Assembly (NCBI RefSeq): GCF_004135285.1
Contig: NZ_CP035494.1
Span: forward strand, 3,038,001-3,102,000
Direction of reading: 5' to 3'
Length of the DNA stretch: 64,000 nt
DNA from: Microbacterium protaetiae
GTDB taxonomy: Bacteria > Actinomycetota > Actinomycetes > Actinomycetales > Microbacteriaceae
Positions 15,095 to 23,628 of this stretch are shown one piece after another. The first letter of the stretch is position 1. Every line of letters begins with the position of its first letter. The notes under the pieces are model-generated. The model saw only the letters and a list, made by a program, of their open reading frames with translations, made no database searches and was not told where the DNA came from. The position numbers were made by a program, and so were the translations under genes.

Positions 15095-18000
15095 TCAGCC
15101 CGCCGTTGAGCTGGTGAGCTCGAACGCCCGCCACATCGCCGCGTAAGCCCCGTCGGCGGCCAGCAGTTCGTCGTGCGTGCCGTGTTCGACGACGCGGCCG
15201 TGGCTGAGCATGAGGATGCGATCGGCGCCCATGGCCGTCTGCAGCCGATGTGCGATGATCACCGTCGTGCGGTCGCGCGCGAGCCGGTGCATGGCCTCGG
15301 TCACACGGGTCTCACTGGCCAGGTCGAGGTTCGAGGTCGCCTCGTCGAGCAGCAGGATCGCCGGGTCGACGAGTTCGGCGCGGGCGAGGGCTATCAGCTG
15401 CCGCTGCCCCGTTGAGAGTGAGGTGCCGCGCTCCGAGATCGCGGTCGCGTAGCCGTCGGGAAGCGCCGTGATCATCGCCTCGGCCCCGACGGCGCGTGCC
15501 GCCCGTGCGACGTCGTCGGCAGTGGCATCCGGTCGCCCATAGGCGATGTTCTCGCCGATCGTGCCGGTGAACAGGAACGACTCCTGGGGCACATAACCCA
15601 GCCGTGCGCGGTACCCGGCCAGATCGAGGGTGCGCAGGTCGGCGCCGTCGGCGCGCACGGCACCGCGATCGGGATCGTAGAACCGGGCGATCAGCTTCAT
15701 CACGGTCGACTTTCCCGCGCCCGTCTCGCCGACCAAGGCCACCGTCTCACCGGGCCGGATGCCGAGTTCGACGCCGCCCAGTGCCTCGGTGGGCCGCGCG
15801 ACCGGCGCCGCCTCGGCGAGGCGCTTCACATCGCGCGGACCCCGCAGGCGCGACGAGACCGCTTCCGTGGGATACGCGAAGTGCACGTCGTCGAGGTGTA
15901 TATCGCCGGCCAGCGCATCGACGGGCCGCGGGTGGTCGGCATCGGGCGTGAGGGTGTCCAGGCGCATGAGCTCGGCGATCCGCGCCACCGACACGCGGGT
16001 CTGCTGCCACGCGTCGAACACCTGCGAGAGCTGCTGGATGGGGGAGAAGAACATGTCGATGTACAGCAGAAAGGCGATGAGAGCTCCGGCCGTGAGCTGC
16101 CCGTGGGCTATCAGCGACGCCCCGAGCCCCAGCACTATCACGTCGGCGATCGCCGAGAGGAACTGCACGAACGGAAAGTAGATCGCCACCAGGCGCTGAG
16201 CGGCCACCCGCGAGCGCAGGTATGCGGCACCGTGGCCGTGGAAGGTGCGCATCGTCTCGTGCTCGTGAGTGAATGCCTGCGACTCGCGTACGCCGGCCAG
16301 GCTCTCTTGGAAGGCGGCGTTCACCACGGCGATCCGCTCGCGCGCCAGGTCGTAGAGCCGCGATGCGCGGCGGCGGAACCACACGGTGGCCAGCGCCAAC
16401 GGGATGATGATCGAGAGCACTGCCAGGCCCAGGGGGGCATCCACGACCACCAGGGCGACGGCGACACCGACGAATGTGACACCGGCGACCAAGGCGCCCA
16501 GCAGTCCGTTCTGCAGCAGCGATTCGAACTGGTCGATGTCGGTGGTCATCCGGGTCATGATGCGCCCGGCCATCTCACGCTCGTAGTAGTCGAGCGAGAG
16601 TCGCTGCAGCTGGGCGAACACCCGCACACGCAGCGAGAGCATGATGCGCTGCGCCACGCGCCCGCTGATGAACGACTCGGCCATTCCGGTGATCATGTCG
16701 CCGAGCGCGATGACCAGGTAGAGGGCGGATGCCGCGAACAGCACGTGCGCGGTGCCGGTGACCACGCCCTCGTCGATGCCGGTCTTCACGATCGCGGGGC
16801 CCAGCAGGCCCGCAAGCGCATCGAGGACGACGAAAACAAGCGCGAAAAGGAGCGGCCGACGGAACTCGCGCAGGAGCGCTCCGAGACTGAAGTCGCTGCG
16901 CCGCAGGCTTTCGTGGGCCAGGTCGAGGTCGGCGTGATCGACGATCGGCGGGAGCTTCTCGACCTGCGCGAGAAGTTGCGGTGTGGGCGCGAGGCTTCCG
17001 CGCAGGCCGCCGCCACCGCTGGAGCCGCCCAGCCCCATTCCCAGGCTCGGCGCCTGCACCGCGTGCGTGGCGGGCGGGGCGGAGGCGACGGCCGACGATG
17101 CGGGCACGACAATTCGTACAGCGGTGGCGCTCGGCGAGCCAGACGAAGGGGATCGGACCGGCTCGTCCGGCGCCTCGTCGGGCACCTCACCATCGCCGAA
17201 CAGAGCCCGATAGGTGGGGCTGGCGTCGATGAGCTCGTCATGGCTGCCCTCGGCCACGATACGGCCGCCCTCGAGCACGACGATGCGGTCGGCCAGGTGC
17301 AGCGTGGAGTGCCGGTGGGCGATAAGCAGCACAGTGCGGTCCTGCATCACCGAACGCAGCGCGTCGTGGATGGTCTGCTCGGTGCGGGCATCCACGGCGC
17401 TGGTGGCGTCGTCGAGCACGAGGATCGCGGGATCCCGCAGAATCGCGCGCGCGAGCGCCACGCGCTGTCGTTGCCCGCCCGACAGACTCAGCCCCCGCTC
17501 GCCGACGACGGTGTCGTAGCCGTGGGGGAGCGCGGTGATGAACTCGTGTGCCCGCGCGGCGCGCGCAGCCTGTTCGATCTGCTCGTCGGTGGCATCGGGC
17601 GCGCCATAGGCGATGTTGTCCCGCACCGACTCCGAGAACAGGAAGGCGTCTTCGAAGGCCATCCCCACGCGGTGGCGCAGCGAGGCGAGCTGGACGCCCC
17701 GCGCATCCCGTCCGCCGATCGTGACCGCCCCGGCATCCGGATCGTAGAACCGAGTGAGCAGCCTGCCCGCCGTCGACTTGCCGCTGCCGCTGGCACCGAC
17801 CAGCGCCACCTTCTCGCCGGGGCGGATCGTGAGTGAGAAGTCGTCGAGCACCGGGGCGCCGCCCGGGTACGCGAACGTGACGTGGTCGAACGATATGGCG
17901 CCGGGCCGCTCGTCGAGCTCGATCGCGTCGGGGGCATCGACCACGGTCGGTTGCAGATCGAGCAGCTGGAAGATGCGCTCCACGCCGGCGCGCGCCTGCT

Positions 18001-18907
18001 GGGCGATCGTCAGCATGCCCGCCAACTGGCGCGAGGGCGCCATCAGCTTGGCGATGTAGGTGGAGAAGGCCAGGAAGGTGCCCAGTGAGATGGAGCCGTT
18101 CAGGGCGAGCCAGCCGCCGAGGGCGAGAATGCCCACCTGCCCGAGCACCGGCACGGCCTCAAGCAACGGCTGGTAGCGCGCCTGGATGCGCACAGCGCGC
18201 ATCTGGGAGCCGTACAGCCGGGACGCGGCATCCGTCAGCCGGCGCAGTTCGCGCCGCTCCTGGCCGAACGCCTTGACCACCCGCACACCGGCGATGTCTT
18301 CGTCGACGATGCCGGCCAGTTCGCCCTCTTTCTGCTGGCCGTCCCAACTCGCCGGGAACAGGCGGCTGCGCAGGCGGTAGCTGATGGCGATCAGCGCCGG
18401 CACGATGGCGAGACTGATGATGGCCAGCAGCGGAGACAGAATGAACATGACGATGAGCGACAACGCCATCATCAGCACGTTGCCGCCGACCATGGGCACG
18501 AAGTTGAGCAGCCCCTGCACGAGCCCGGTGTCGGAGTTCGCCCGGGCGACCAGCTGACCGGTCGGCATGGTGGCCAGGGTTGCGGCATCCATGCCCTGCA
18601 GACGGTCGTGCATGTCGTTGCGCAGGTCGTTCTGCACGTCGAGTCCGATGCGTCCGCCCCGGTAGCGGCGCAGATAGGCGAAGCCGAACCCCAGCACCGC
18701 CAGGGCGATCAACAGCAACAGCCACGGCAGCAACGGAGCGGTGCCGCTCACGATCACGTCGTCGACGATCGTGCGCGCGACCAGAGGCGTGGCCACCTGA
18801 CAGGCAGCGCCCAGCGCAGCGGCGCTCAGGGCGATCACGAGGTGGCGCCGGTGGCGCAGAAGATACCCGCCCAGTCGACGCACCCACCCGGGCTCGGATG
18901 CCTTCAT
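15095..18907 (-). CDS. Fused heterodimer-type ABC exporter (TMD-NBD-TMD-NBD, 1270 aa)
   Basis: One chain carries two complete exporter halves that are usually separate subunits. Half 1 has six membrane helices, Walker A GASGSGKST near residue 370, signature LSGGQRQR near 474, and a Walker B ending DDATSAVD, in which the catalytic Glu is Asp. A Gly/Ser/Pro-rich linker lies near 590-640. Half 2 has Walker A GETGAGKST near 1060, the altered signature LSTGQRQ near 1165 and intact DEATSNLD. The degenerate site therefore combines half-1 Walker motifs with the half-2 signature, as in asymmetric heterodimeric exporters. Substrates are probably drugs or lipids. The ATG overlaps the stop of the upstream MarR gene. 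Confidence 0.92.
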   Translation of the reverse strand: MKASEPGWVRRLGGYLLRHRRHLVIALSAAALGAACQVATPLVARTIVDDVIVSGTAPLLPWLLLLIALAVLGFGFAYLRRYRGGRIGLDVQNDLRNDMHDRLQGMDAATLATMPTGQLVARANSDTGLVQGLLNFVPMVGGNVLMMALSLIVMFILSPLLAIISLAIVPALIAISYRLRSRLFPASWDGQQKEGELAGIVDEDIAGVRVVKAFGQERRELRRLTDAASRLYGSQMRAVRIQARYQPLLEAVPVLGQVGILALGGWLALNGSISLGTFLAFSTYIAKLMAPSRQLAGMLTIAQQARAGVERIFQLLDLQPTVVDAPDAIELDERPGAISFDHVTFAYPGGAPVLDDFSLTIRPGEKVALVGASGSGKSTAGRLLTRFYDPDAGAVTIGGRDARGVQLASLRHRVGMAFEDAFLFSESVRDNIAYGAPDATDEQIEQAARAARAHEFITALPHGYDTVVGERGLSLSGGQRQRVALARAILRDPAILVLDDATSAVDARTEQTIHDALRSVMQDRTVLLIAHRHSTLHLADRIVVLEGGRIVAEGSHDELIDASPTYRALFGDGEVPDEAPDEPVRSPSSGSPSATAVRIVVPASSAVASAPPATHAVQAPSLGMGLGGSSGGGGLRGSLAPTPQLLAQVEKLPPIVDHADLDLAHESLRRSDFSLGALLREFRRPLLFALVFVVLDALAGLLGPAIVKTGIDEGVVTGTAHVLFAASALYLVIALGDMITGMAESFISGRVAQRIMLSLRVRVFAQLQRLSLDYYEREMAGRIMTRMTTDIDQFESLLQNGLLGALVAGVTFVGVAVALVVVDAPLGLAVLSIIIPLALATVWFRRRASRLYDLARERIAVVNAAFQESLAGVRESQAFTHEHETMRTFHGHGAAYLRSRVAAQRLVAIYFPFVQFLSAIADVIVLGLGASLIAHGQLTAGALIAFLLYIDMFFSPIQQLSQVFDAWQQTRVSVARIAELMRLDTLTPDADHPRPVDALAGDIHLDDVHFAYPTEAVSSRLRGPRDVKRLAEAAPVARPTEALGGVELGIRPGETVALVGETGAGKSTVMKLIARFYDPDRGAVRADGADLRTLDLAGYRARLGYVPQESFLFTGTIGENIAYGRPDATADDVARAARAVGAEAMITALPDGYATAISERGTSLSTGQRQLIALARAELVDPAILLLDEATSNLDLASETRVTEAMHRLARDRTTVIIAHRLQTAMGADRILMLSHGRVVEHGTHDELLAADGAYAAMWRAFELTSSTAG

Positions 18908-19356
18908 GCGCGACGTCCGGTCGGGTGGATCTGAGCCTGTCGCTCTTCGAGCGCGGCGCCGAAGGCTGCGATGGCGGCCATTGTCGCAGTGGGTTCGGAG
19001 GTGTGCTCGGCGACCTCGGTGACCAGCGCGACAAGAGCGCGCTCGGCGTCGAAACGCACGCGGTCGCCCTCGGCGGTGATGCGCAGGTCGATGGCGCGCT
19101 GATCGCCGGCGCCCCCGGCACGGGCGAGCAGGCCACGTCGAACCAGCGAGTCCACCGATGCGCTCACACTCGGCTTGCCCACCGCGAGGCGTTGGGCCAG
19201 GCGCGAGGCGCGCGCCTCGCCGTCGGCGACCGCCGAGAGGATCCGATAGTCGCTCAGGCTGAGCGGAGCGTGGTGCTGCAGGGTACGCTCGAGCATCCGC
19301 GCCATGCGGGCGAACGTCAATGTCGCTGCGCGGGCGTCGTCATTTGGTTCGGTCAC
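18904..19356 (-). CDS. MarR family transcriptional regulator
   Basis: A 150-residue winged-helix repressor. The core LSLSDYRILSAVADGEARAS, then RLAQRLAVGKPSVSASVDSL and RRGLLAR, gives the recognition helix and wing near residues 35-80. It sits directly upstream of the ABC exporter with an ATGA overlap, so it most likely controls that exporter and itself. GTG 19356 is chosen because a CAGAAT box ends six bases before it; GTG 19371, five codons upstream, is the alternative. A perfect 19-nt palindrome covers the start codon, a natural autorepression site. The ligand is unknown. Confidence 0.9.
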   Translation of the reverse strand: MTEPNDDARAATLTFARMARMLERTLQHHAPLSLSDYRILSAVADGEARASRLAQRLAVGKPSVSASVDSLVRRGLLARAGGAGDQRAIDLRITAEGDRVRFDAERALVALVTEVAEHTSEPTATMAAIAAFGAALEERQAQIHPTGRRA

Positions 19357-19363
19357 CGAACCA
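19345..19363. promoter_or_regulatory. Candidate MarR operator TGGTTCGGTCACCGAACCA
   Basis: TGGTTCGGT-C-ACCGAACCA is a perfect inverted repeat with 9-base arms, spanning the GTG start of the marR gene and lying next to its probable -10. Size, symmetry and position fit a MarR dimer operator. A related GTTCGGTGGTACCGG lies about 10 bases further upstream and could be a second, weaker site. Binding by this MarR is inference. Confidence 0.6.
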
Positions 19364-19416
19364 TTCTGCACCCTGTTCGGTGGTACCGGTGCGTTCTGTG
19401 CTCGCTGCCCGCGGCG

Positions 19417-19651
19417 GTGTGTCTCAGAAAGTGTTCTGTGGGGCGCGCATTGAGCGTGTCACAGAAAGTGCGGGATATCGCGGGGTGAGGGCGGCTGTTC
19501 TGTGACGCGCGGTGCGGGCGTGGCTGTTCTGTGACGCGCGGTGGGGGCGTGGCTGTGCTGTGAGGCGAGCGTCGAGCGTGTCACAGAAAGTGCGGGATGT
19601 CGCCGGGTAGGGGCGCCTGTTCTGTGACGCGCGGTGCGGGTGTGTCACAGA
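19417..19651. repeat. Array B of GTGTCACAGAA-type palindromic repeats
   Basis: The 433 bases between marR and the nuclease-fold gene hold no gene. Two full units lie at 19454-19510 and 19576-19632, each with GCGTGTCACAGAA pairing TTCTGTGACGCGC (one G-U pair) around AGTGCGGGATnTCGC. Between them are two extra right arms (near 19527 and 19555), with a degenerate small unit at 19417-19440 and a half-unit at 19641-19651. The arms match those of array A nine kilobases away; the cores differ. Bases 19652-19789 show nothing I can name. Confidence 0.85.
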
Positions 19652-19789
19652 TGGTGCTGGTCACGGGCCGCGAGGTCACCCGAGGTGCGACATCCCGCGT
19701 CTCCTCCACAGACAGACAGGAACTCCCAGTTATCCACATATTGGTGCGCAGCATCCCGAACCGCCCCGGCGAGGATGTCGGATGGAACC

Positions 19790-20758
19790 ATGACCCGCAC
19801 AGCACCTCTGCCCGCGCAGCTCATCGGCCGCCCATTCTCCGTCGCAGAAGCACGAGCGGAGGGCGTCAGTCGGTCTCGCTTGCGGGCGAGCGACCTTGTC
19901 ATCCCGACGCGCGGCGCGCGCACGACGCATCCGCATCGTTCCGTCGTTCCAGAGAAGGAGACGCCGTCGCAGCGGATGATTCGTCTGCGCGACGAGATGA
20001 TCGCCCGAGCACGCGAGGTCGCTCCCGTGCTCACGCCGGAGCAGTTCTTCAGTCACGACGTCGGTGTCGGCATCATCGGCGGGCCGCTGCCGTACACCAC
20101 GGCAGACAAACGCGCGGTGGACGTCTCGGCGCGCAGACCGGCCGGGCAGCCGCGGCGAGCGGGGATGATCGGGCACCGATTGCAGCAGCGCGAATCTTCC
20201 TTCCGGATCGCGGAGGGGCTGCGCACGGAGAACCCCGCTCGGCTGTGGCGCCAGGTGGGTGCCCGGTGGGATCTGGATGATCTGATCGCGCTCGGCGACC
20301 ACCTGATCTTGCCGCGCAATCGGCTTGTGACGCTCGAAGATCTCTGGGCCGAGGTTCGGGTGGCCGGCGATGTTCCCGGCGGAAAGCTCATGCGTGCGCT
20401 ACGCGAGATCCGCGTGGGCTCTGAGACGCCCGAAGAGACCAAGCTGCGACTGGTGCTCGTGCGGGCAGGTCTGCCCGAGCCCGAGCTGAACTGGGTGCTG
20501 ACCGACGAGAACGGAGAGTTCGTGGCGCGCCTCGATCTCGCCTACCCGGAGTATCGGGTCTGTCCCGAAAGCGACGGACGGGTGCACGCTTTCGACGAGG
20601 AGCAGTTCGCGCGCGACGCCGACCGGTGGGACGCGATCCGTGGGCAGGGCTGGAACCACGTGCGGATCCTCAGCCATCACCTGCGTCCGAATCCATCGGT
20701 TGCCGTGCGCAAAGTGGCCGAAGCACTCATCGCCGCCGGCTGGCGCCCGGGAGCCTGA
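19790..20758 (+). CDS. DUF559/VSR-like PD-(D/E)XK-fold protein with N-terminal AbiEi-like region
   Basis: A 322-residue protein of a type common and often multicopy in actinobacteria. The N-terminal part (residues 1-60, FSVAEARAEGVSRSRLRASD) resembles the winged-helix start of AbiEi-like proteins. The C-terminal 110 residues have a VSR/DUF559 endonuclease layout: EETKLRLVLVRAGLPEPELN, then ARLDLAYPE with the likely catalytic Asp near residue 255, then ESDGRVHAFDEEQFARDADR and a final GWNHVRIL strand. The usual His pair after the DG motif is VHAF here, so activity is uncertain. It stands alone, bracketed by palindrome arrays B and C. Function is unknown; defence or repeat-associated nuclease roles are guesses. 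Confidence 0.7.
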   Translation: MTRTAPLPAQLIGRPFSVAEARAEGVSRSRLRASDLVIPTRGARTTHPHRSVVPEKETPSQRMIRLRDEMIARAREVAPVLTPEQFFSHDVGVGIIGGPLPYTTADKRAVDVSARRPAGQPRRAGMIGHRLQQRESSFRIAEGLRTENPARLWRQVGARWDLDDLIALGDHLILPRNRLVTLEDLWAEVRVAGDVPGGKLMRALREIRVGSETPEETKLRLVLVRAGLPEPELNWVLTDENGEFVARLDLAYPEYRVCPESDGRVHAFDEEQFARDADRWDAIRGQGWNHVRILSHHLRPNPSVAVRKVAEALIAAGWRPGA

Positions 20759-20806
20759 CGGGCTGGTTGGTGGGCCGCGCCCCGGTGGGCTGCGGCGGCA
20801 CCGGTG

Positions 20807-20872
20807 GGCTGGGGCTGGGCCGGGGGCTGGGCGGGTAGTGATGGGCCGGGGGCTGGGCGGGTAGGCGGCACC
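20807..20872 (+). repeat. G-rich tandem tract with quadruplex potential
   Basis: The block GGGCCGGGGGCTGGGCGGGTAG occurs, up to small differences, at about 20817 and 20842, and GGG runs repeat every few bases on the plus strand from 20807. Runs of this density can form G-quadruplexes. The tract lies in the non-coding stretch after the DUF559-like gene, and no gene is supported in 20759-20880. Confidence 0.6.
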
Positions 20873-20877
20873 GGTGG

Positions 20878-21283
20878 GCCGCGGTACCCCGGTGAGCCGC
20901 GGTACCCCGGTGGGCGGCGGCATCTGTGTGGCCCGCGGCATCCCTGTCACAGAAGTGGTGGGATGCTGCCGCCCGCACCCGTGCGTAGTGTGACACCGTC
21001 CGGTGCCATGTCACAGAACGGGCGACCTCTTGCGCGGCAGCCCGCATTTTCTGTGACACGCCCGGCCCGGGGAGTCTGGGTGGGCGGTGGCGCCCCGGTG
21101 GCCCGCGGCATCCCGGTGGGCCGCGGTACCCCGGTGGGCGGCGGCATCTGTGTGGCCCGCGGCATCCCTGTCACAGAAGTGGTGGGATGCTGCTGCCCGC
21201 ACCCGTGCGTGGTGTGACACCGTCCGGCGCCGTGTCACAGAACGGGCGACCTCTTGCGCGGCAACCCACGTTTTCTGTGACAC
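20878..21283. repeat. Array C: palindromic repeats inside a ~169-bp tandem duplication (224-bp offset)
   Basis: Bases 20891-21060 and 21115-21283 are near-identical copies differing at only about eight positions; the offset is 224 bases. Each copy contains a CTGTCACAGAAGTGG...GTGTGACACCG unit and a TGTCACAGAACGGGCGACCTC...TTTTCTGTGACACG unit, so array C has four palindromes of the same family as arrays A and B. Short CCGCGGTACCCCGGTG repeats fill the joints. No gene is supported here. Confidence 0.85.
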
Positions 21284-21490
21284 GCGAAGCGGCGAAGCGG
21301 CCAAGCGAAGCGGTCAGGACGCGAAGCGGCCAACATGCGAAGCGGCCAACATGCGAAGCGGCCAACATGCGAAGCGGTCAACAAGCGAAGCGGTCAACAA
21401 GCGAAGCGGCCAAGCGAAGCGGCCAACATGCCAAGCGACCAAGCGACCAAGCGACCAAGCGACCAAACGCTCAAGCGGCCAAACGGCGAA
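21284..21490 (+). repeat. 16-bp minisatellite GCGAAGCGGCCAACAT and derivatives
   Basis: From 21321 the 16-mer GCGAAGCGGCCAACAT is repeated three times, then twice as GCGAAGCGGTCAACAA, then in shortened forms that decay to GCGACCAA units by about 21460. The shorter motif GCGAAGCGGCCAA also occurs at 21285-21320. Since 16 is not a multiple of three, every frame stays open and rotates through the same peptides, so the long frames here are not genes. It ends about 45 bases before the dapD stop. Confidence 0.9.
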
Positions 21491-21535
21491 CCGCGGCCGC
21501 CCCGCCCCGATCAGCCAGCGCCCGCGCCCTCCCGC

Positions 21536-22489
21536 TCAGGCGTGCAGCGCCTCGTTGAGAGTGACACCGGCGCCGGCGCGGCGCAACACCTCGACAGCTC
21601 CGCTGAGCGAGTTGCGGCGGAACAGCAGCCGATCGCCCCCCGACAGGGTCGATGCCTTCGCCGTGGGGCGCGTGCCGTCGGCGCGCACAGGTTCGTCAGC
21701 GAGCACGACCTTGGTGCCGCCGGTGAGGTAGAGCCCGGCCTCGACGACGCAGTCGTCGCCTAGCGAGATGCCGATGCCGGCATTGGCGCCCAGCAGGCAG
21801 CGTTGACCGATCGACACACGATGGGTGCCGCCGCCCGAGAGGGTGCCCATGATGGATGCCCCGCCGCCGATGTCGCTGCCATCGCCGACGACGACGCCCT
21901 GCGAGACTCGCCCCTCAACCATGGAAGCCCCGAGAGTGCCGGCGTTGTAGTTCACGAATCCCTCGTGCATGACGGTCGTTCCCGGCGCCAGGTGCGCGCC
22001 CAGGCGCACGCGCGAGGCGTCGCCGATGCGCACGCCGGGCGGGGTGACGTAGTCGGTGAGCCGCGGGAACTTGTCCAGCCCCTGCACCTGGATGCCGGCC
22101 GCGCGCAGTCCCGGGCGCAGCCGGTCGAGATGATCGGGGTGCACCGGACCGGCGTTCGTGAAGGCGACCGTGGGCAGGAACGCGAAGATCCCGTCGAGGT
22201 TGAGCTGGTTCGGCGCGACCAGGCGATGCGAGAGCGCATGCAGGCGCAGGTACACGTCGGCCGTCGAGGCCGGCGCCGCGTCGAGATCGATCTCAAGCTC
22301 GACGATCTCGACCCGCACGTCGCGCCGGGGGTCGTCGCCGACCGATCCCTGCAGCTCGGCAGCACGGGTGGCCTGGGTCGTGCCGTCGGCGATCCCCAAG
22401 CGCGGAGCGGGGTACCACGCGTCGAGCACCGTGCCGTCGGAGGCGATGGTGGTCAGTCCGGTTGCGAAGACAGTGCGCTTCTCGCTCAT
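21536..22489 (-). CDS. dapD: 2,3,4,5-tetrahydropyridine-2,6-dicarboxylate N-succinyltransferase (DapD)
   Basis: A 317-residue enzyme that succinylates tetrahydrodipicolinate, the first committed step of the succinylase branch to diaminopimelate. The C-terminal half shows left-handed beta-helix hexapeptide character (VRIGDASRVRLGAHLAPGTT, then MHEGFVNYNAGTLG and SMVEGRVSQGVVVGDGSDIG), as in actinobacterial DapD. The N-terminal domain is the longer actinobacterial form. It is divergent from dapE, an arrangement also seen in mycobacteria. On the minus strand TAGCGT lies six bases before the ATG, with AAAGGG between, so it is either leaderless or has a very short leader. Confidence 0.94.
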   Translation of the reverse strand: MSEKRTVFATGLTTIASDGTVLDAWYPAPRLGIADGTTQATRAAELQGSVGDDPRRDVRVEIVELEIDLDAAPASTADVYLRLHALSHRLVAPNQLNLDGIFAFLPTVAFTNAGPVHPDHLDRLRPGLRAAGIQVQGLDKFPRLTDYVTPPGVRIGDASRVRLGAHLAPGTTVMHEGFVNYNAGTLGASMVEGRVSQGVVVGDGSDIGGGASIMGTLSGGGTHRVSIGQRCLLGANAGIGISLGDDCVVEAGLYLTGGTKVVLADEPVRADGTRPTAKASTLSGGDRLLFRRNSLSGAVEVLRRAGAGVTLNEALHA

Positions 22490-22551
22490 CCCTTTACGCT
22501 AGCGGTCGTCACGGACAGGGGACGCCACGGTGACGTGGCTAGACTCGAGGG

Positions 22552-23628
22552 ATGCCGGAGCTCGATCTGACCGCCACCTCTGCCGATCTGACCCGGGCGG
22601 TCTGTGACATTCCGAGCGTGTCCGGCGATGAGGCATCCCTCGCCGACGCCATCGAGGCGGCTGTCGCGCGGTACCCGCATCTCGAGGTGACCCGCGATGG
22701 CGACACCCTCGTCGCCCGCACCGACACCGGCAAGGCGCAGCGCGTGGTCATCGCAGGGCACATCGACACGGTTCCCATCAACGGCAACGTGCCCACGCGC
22801 AACATCGAGCAAGACGGCGAGCCGTACATCTGGGGGCGCGGCACAGTCGACATGAAGTCGGGGCTGGCTGTGCAGCTCAAGCTCGCCGCCGAGCTCGTCG
22901 ATCCACGGGTCGACCTGACCTGGATGTGGTACGACCACGAAGAGGTGGATGCCGCCAGCAACGGCCTGAACCGCCTGTCGCAGAACCGACCCGACCTGTT
23001 CGTCGGCGACTTCGCGATTCTGGGTGAGCCGTCCAACGGCCAGGTCGAGGGCGGCTGCAACGGCACGCTGCGAGCGGTGGTGCGCACCCACGGCGTGCGT
23101 GCCCACAGCGCGCGATCGTGGATCGGCGAGAACGCCATCCATGCCGCGGCGCCCGTGCTGGCGCGGCTTGCGGAGTATCGCCCGCGCGATGTGGCGGTGG
23201 AAGGGCTCGTGTACCGCGAAGGACTCAACGCCGTGCGCATCGGCGGCGGGGTCGCCGGCAACGTCGTCCCCGACCTGTGCGAGGTCGAGGTCAACTACCG
23301 TTTCGCTCCGAACCACACCGTTGCGCAGGCCGCCGATCACGTACGCAACGTGTTCGAGGGCTTCGAAGTGGAGATCACGGATGCCGCTGCCGGTGCCCGT
23401 CCGGGATTGGACGCACCGCTGGCCCAGGAGTTCCTGGCCGCAGTGGGGGCCGAGCCTCGCCCGAAGTACGGGTGGACCGACGTCGCGCGGTTCTCTGCCC
23501 TCGGGATCCCGGCCGTCAACTACGGCCCCGGTGACGCTCTGCTCGCACACCATGACGAGGAGCGGGTGCCGATCGCGCAGATCGAGGCCGTGGAGCAGGG
23601 TCTGCGAGCGTGGCTCTCGCCGAGGTGA
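22552..23628 (+). CDS. dapE: Succinyl-diaminopimelate desuccinylase (DapE)
   Basis: A 358-residue M20 metallohydrolase that releases succinate from N-succinyl-LL-diaminopimelate. Metal and catalytic residues are visible: AGHIDTVP (His, Asp) near residue 68, GRGTVDMKSG (Asp) near 97, and MWYDHEEVD (Glu pair) near 127. The dimerisation domain lies near 170-280. The ATG follows TAGACT (22540-22545) by six bases with no Shine-Dalgarno, so it is leaderless. It shares a 62-base intergenic region with divergent dapD and overlaps the downstream membrane gene. Confidence 0.94.
   Translation: MPELDLTATSADLTRAVCDIPSVSGDEASLADAIEAAVARYPHLEVTRDGDTLVARTDTGKAQRVVIAGHIDTVPINGNVPTRNIEQDGEPYIWGRGTVDMKSGLAVQLKLAAELVDPRVDLTWMWYDHEEVDAASNGLNRLSQNRPDLFVGDFAILGEPSNGQVEGGCNGTLRAVVRTHGVRAHSARSWIGENAIHAAAPVLARLAEYRPRDVAVEGLVYREGLNAVRIGGGVAGNVVPDLCEVEVNYRFAPNHTVAQAADHVRNVFEGFEVEITDAAAGARPGLDAPLAQEFLAAVGAEPRPKYGWTDVARFSALGIPAVNYGPGDALLAHHDEERVPIAQIEAVEQGLRAWLSPR

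Noticed and set aside
15881..17836. A 651-codon plus-strand frame antisense to the ABC exporter
   Set aside because: It is the mirror of a clearly conserved ABC protein in high-GC DNA, has His/Gln/Arg-rich low-complexity translation and no recognisable motif.
21087..21763. Open frames through the minisatellite (up to 214 codons)
   Set aside because: A 16-bp repeat without stop codons leaves every frame open; the frames run antisense into dapD and have no start signals.
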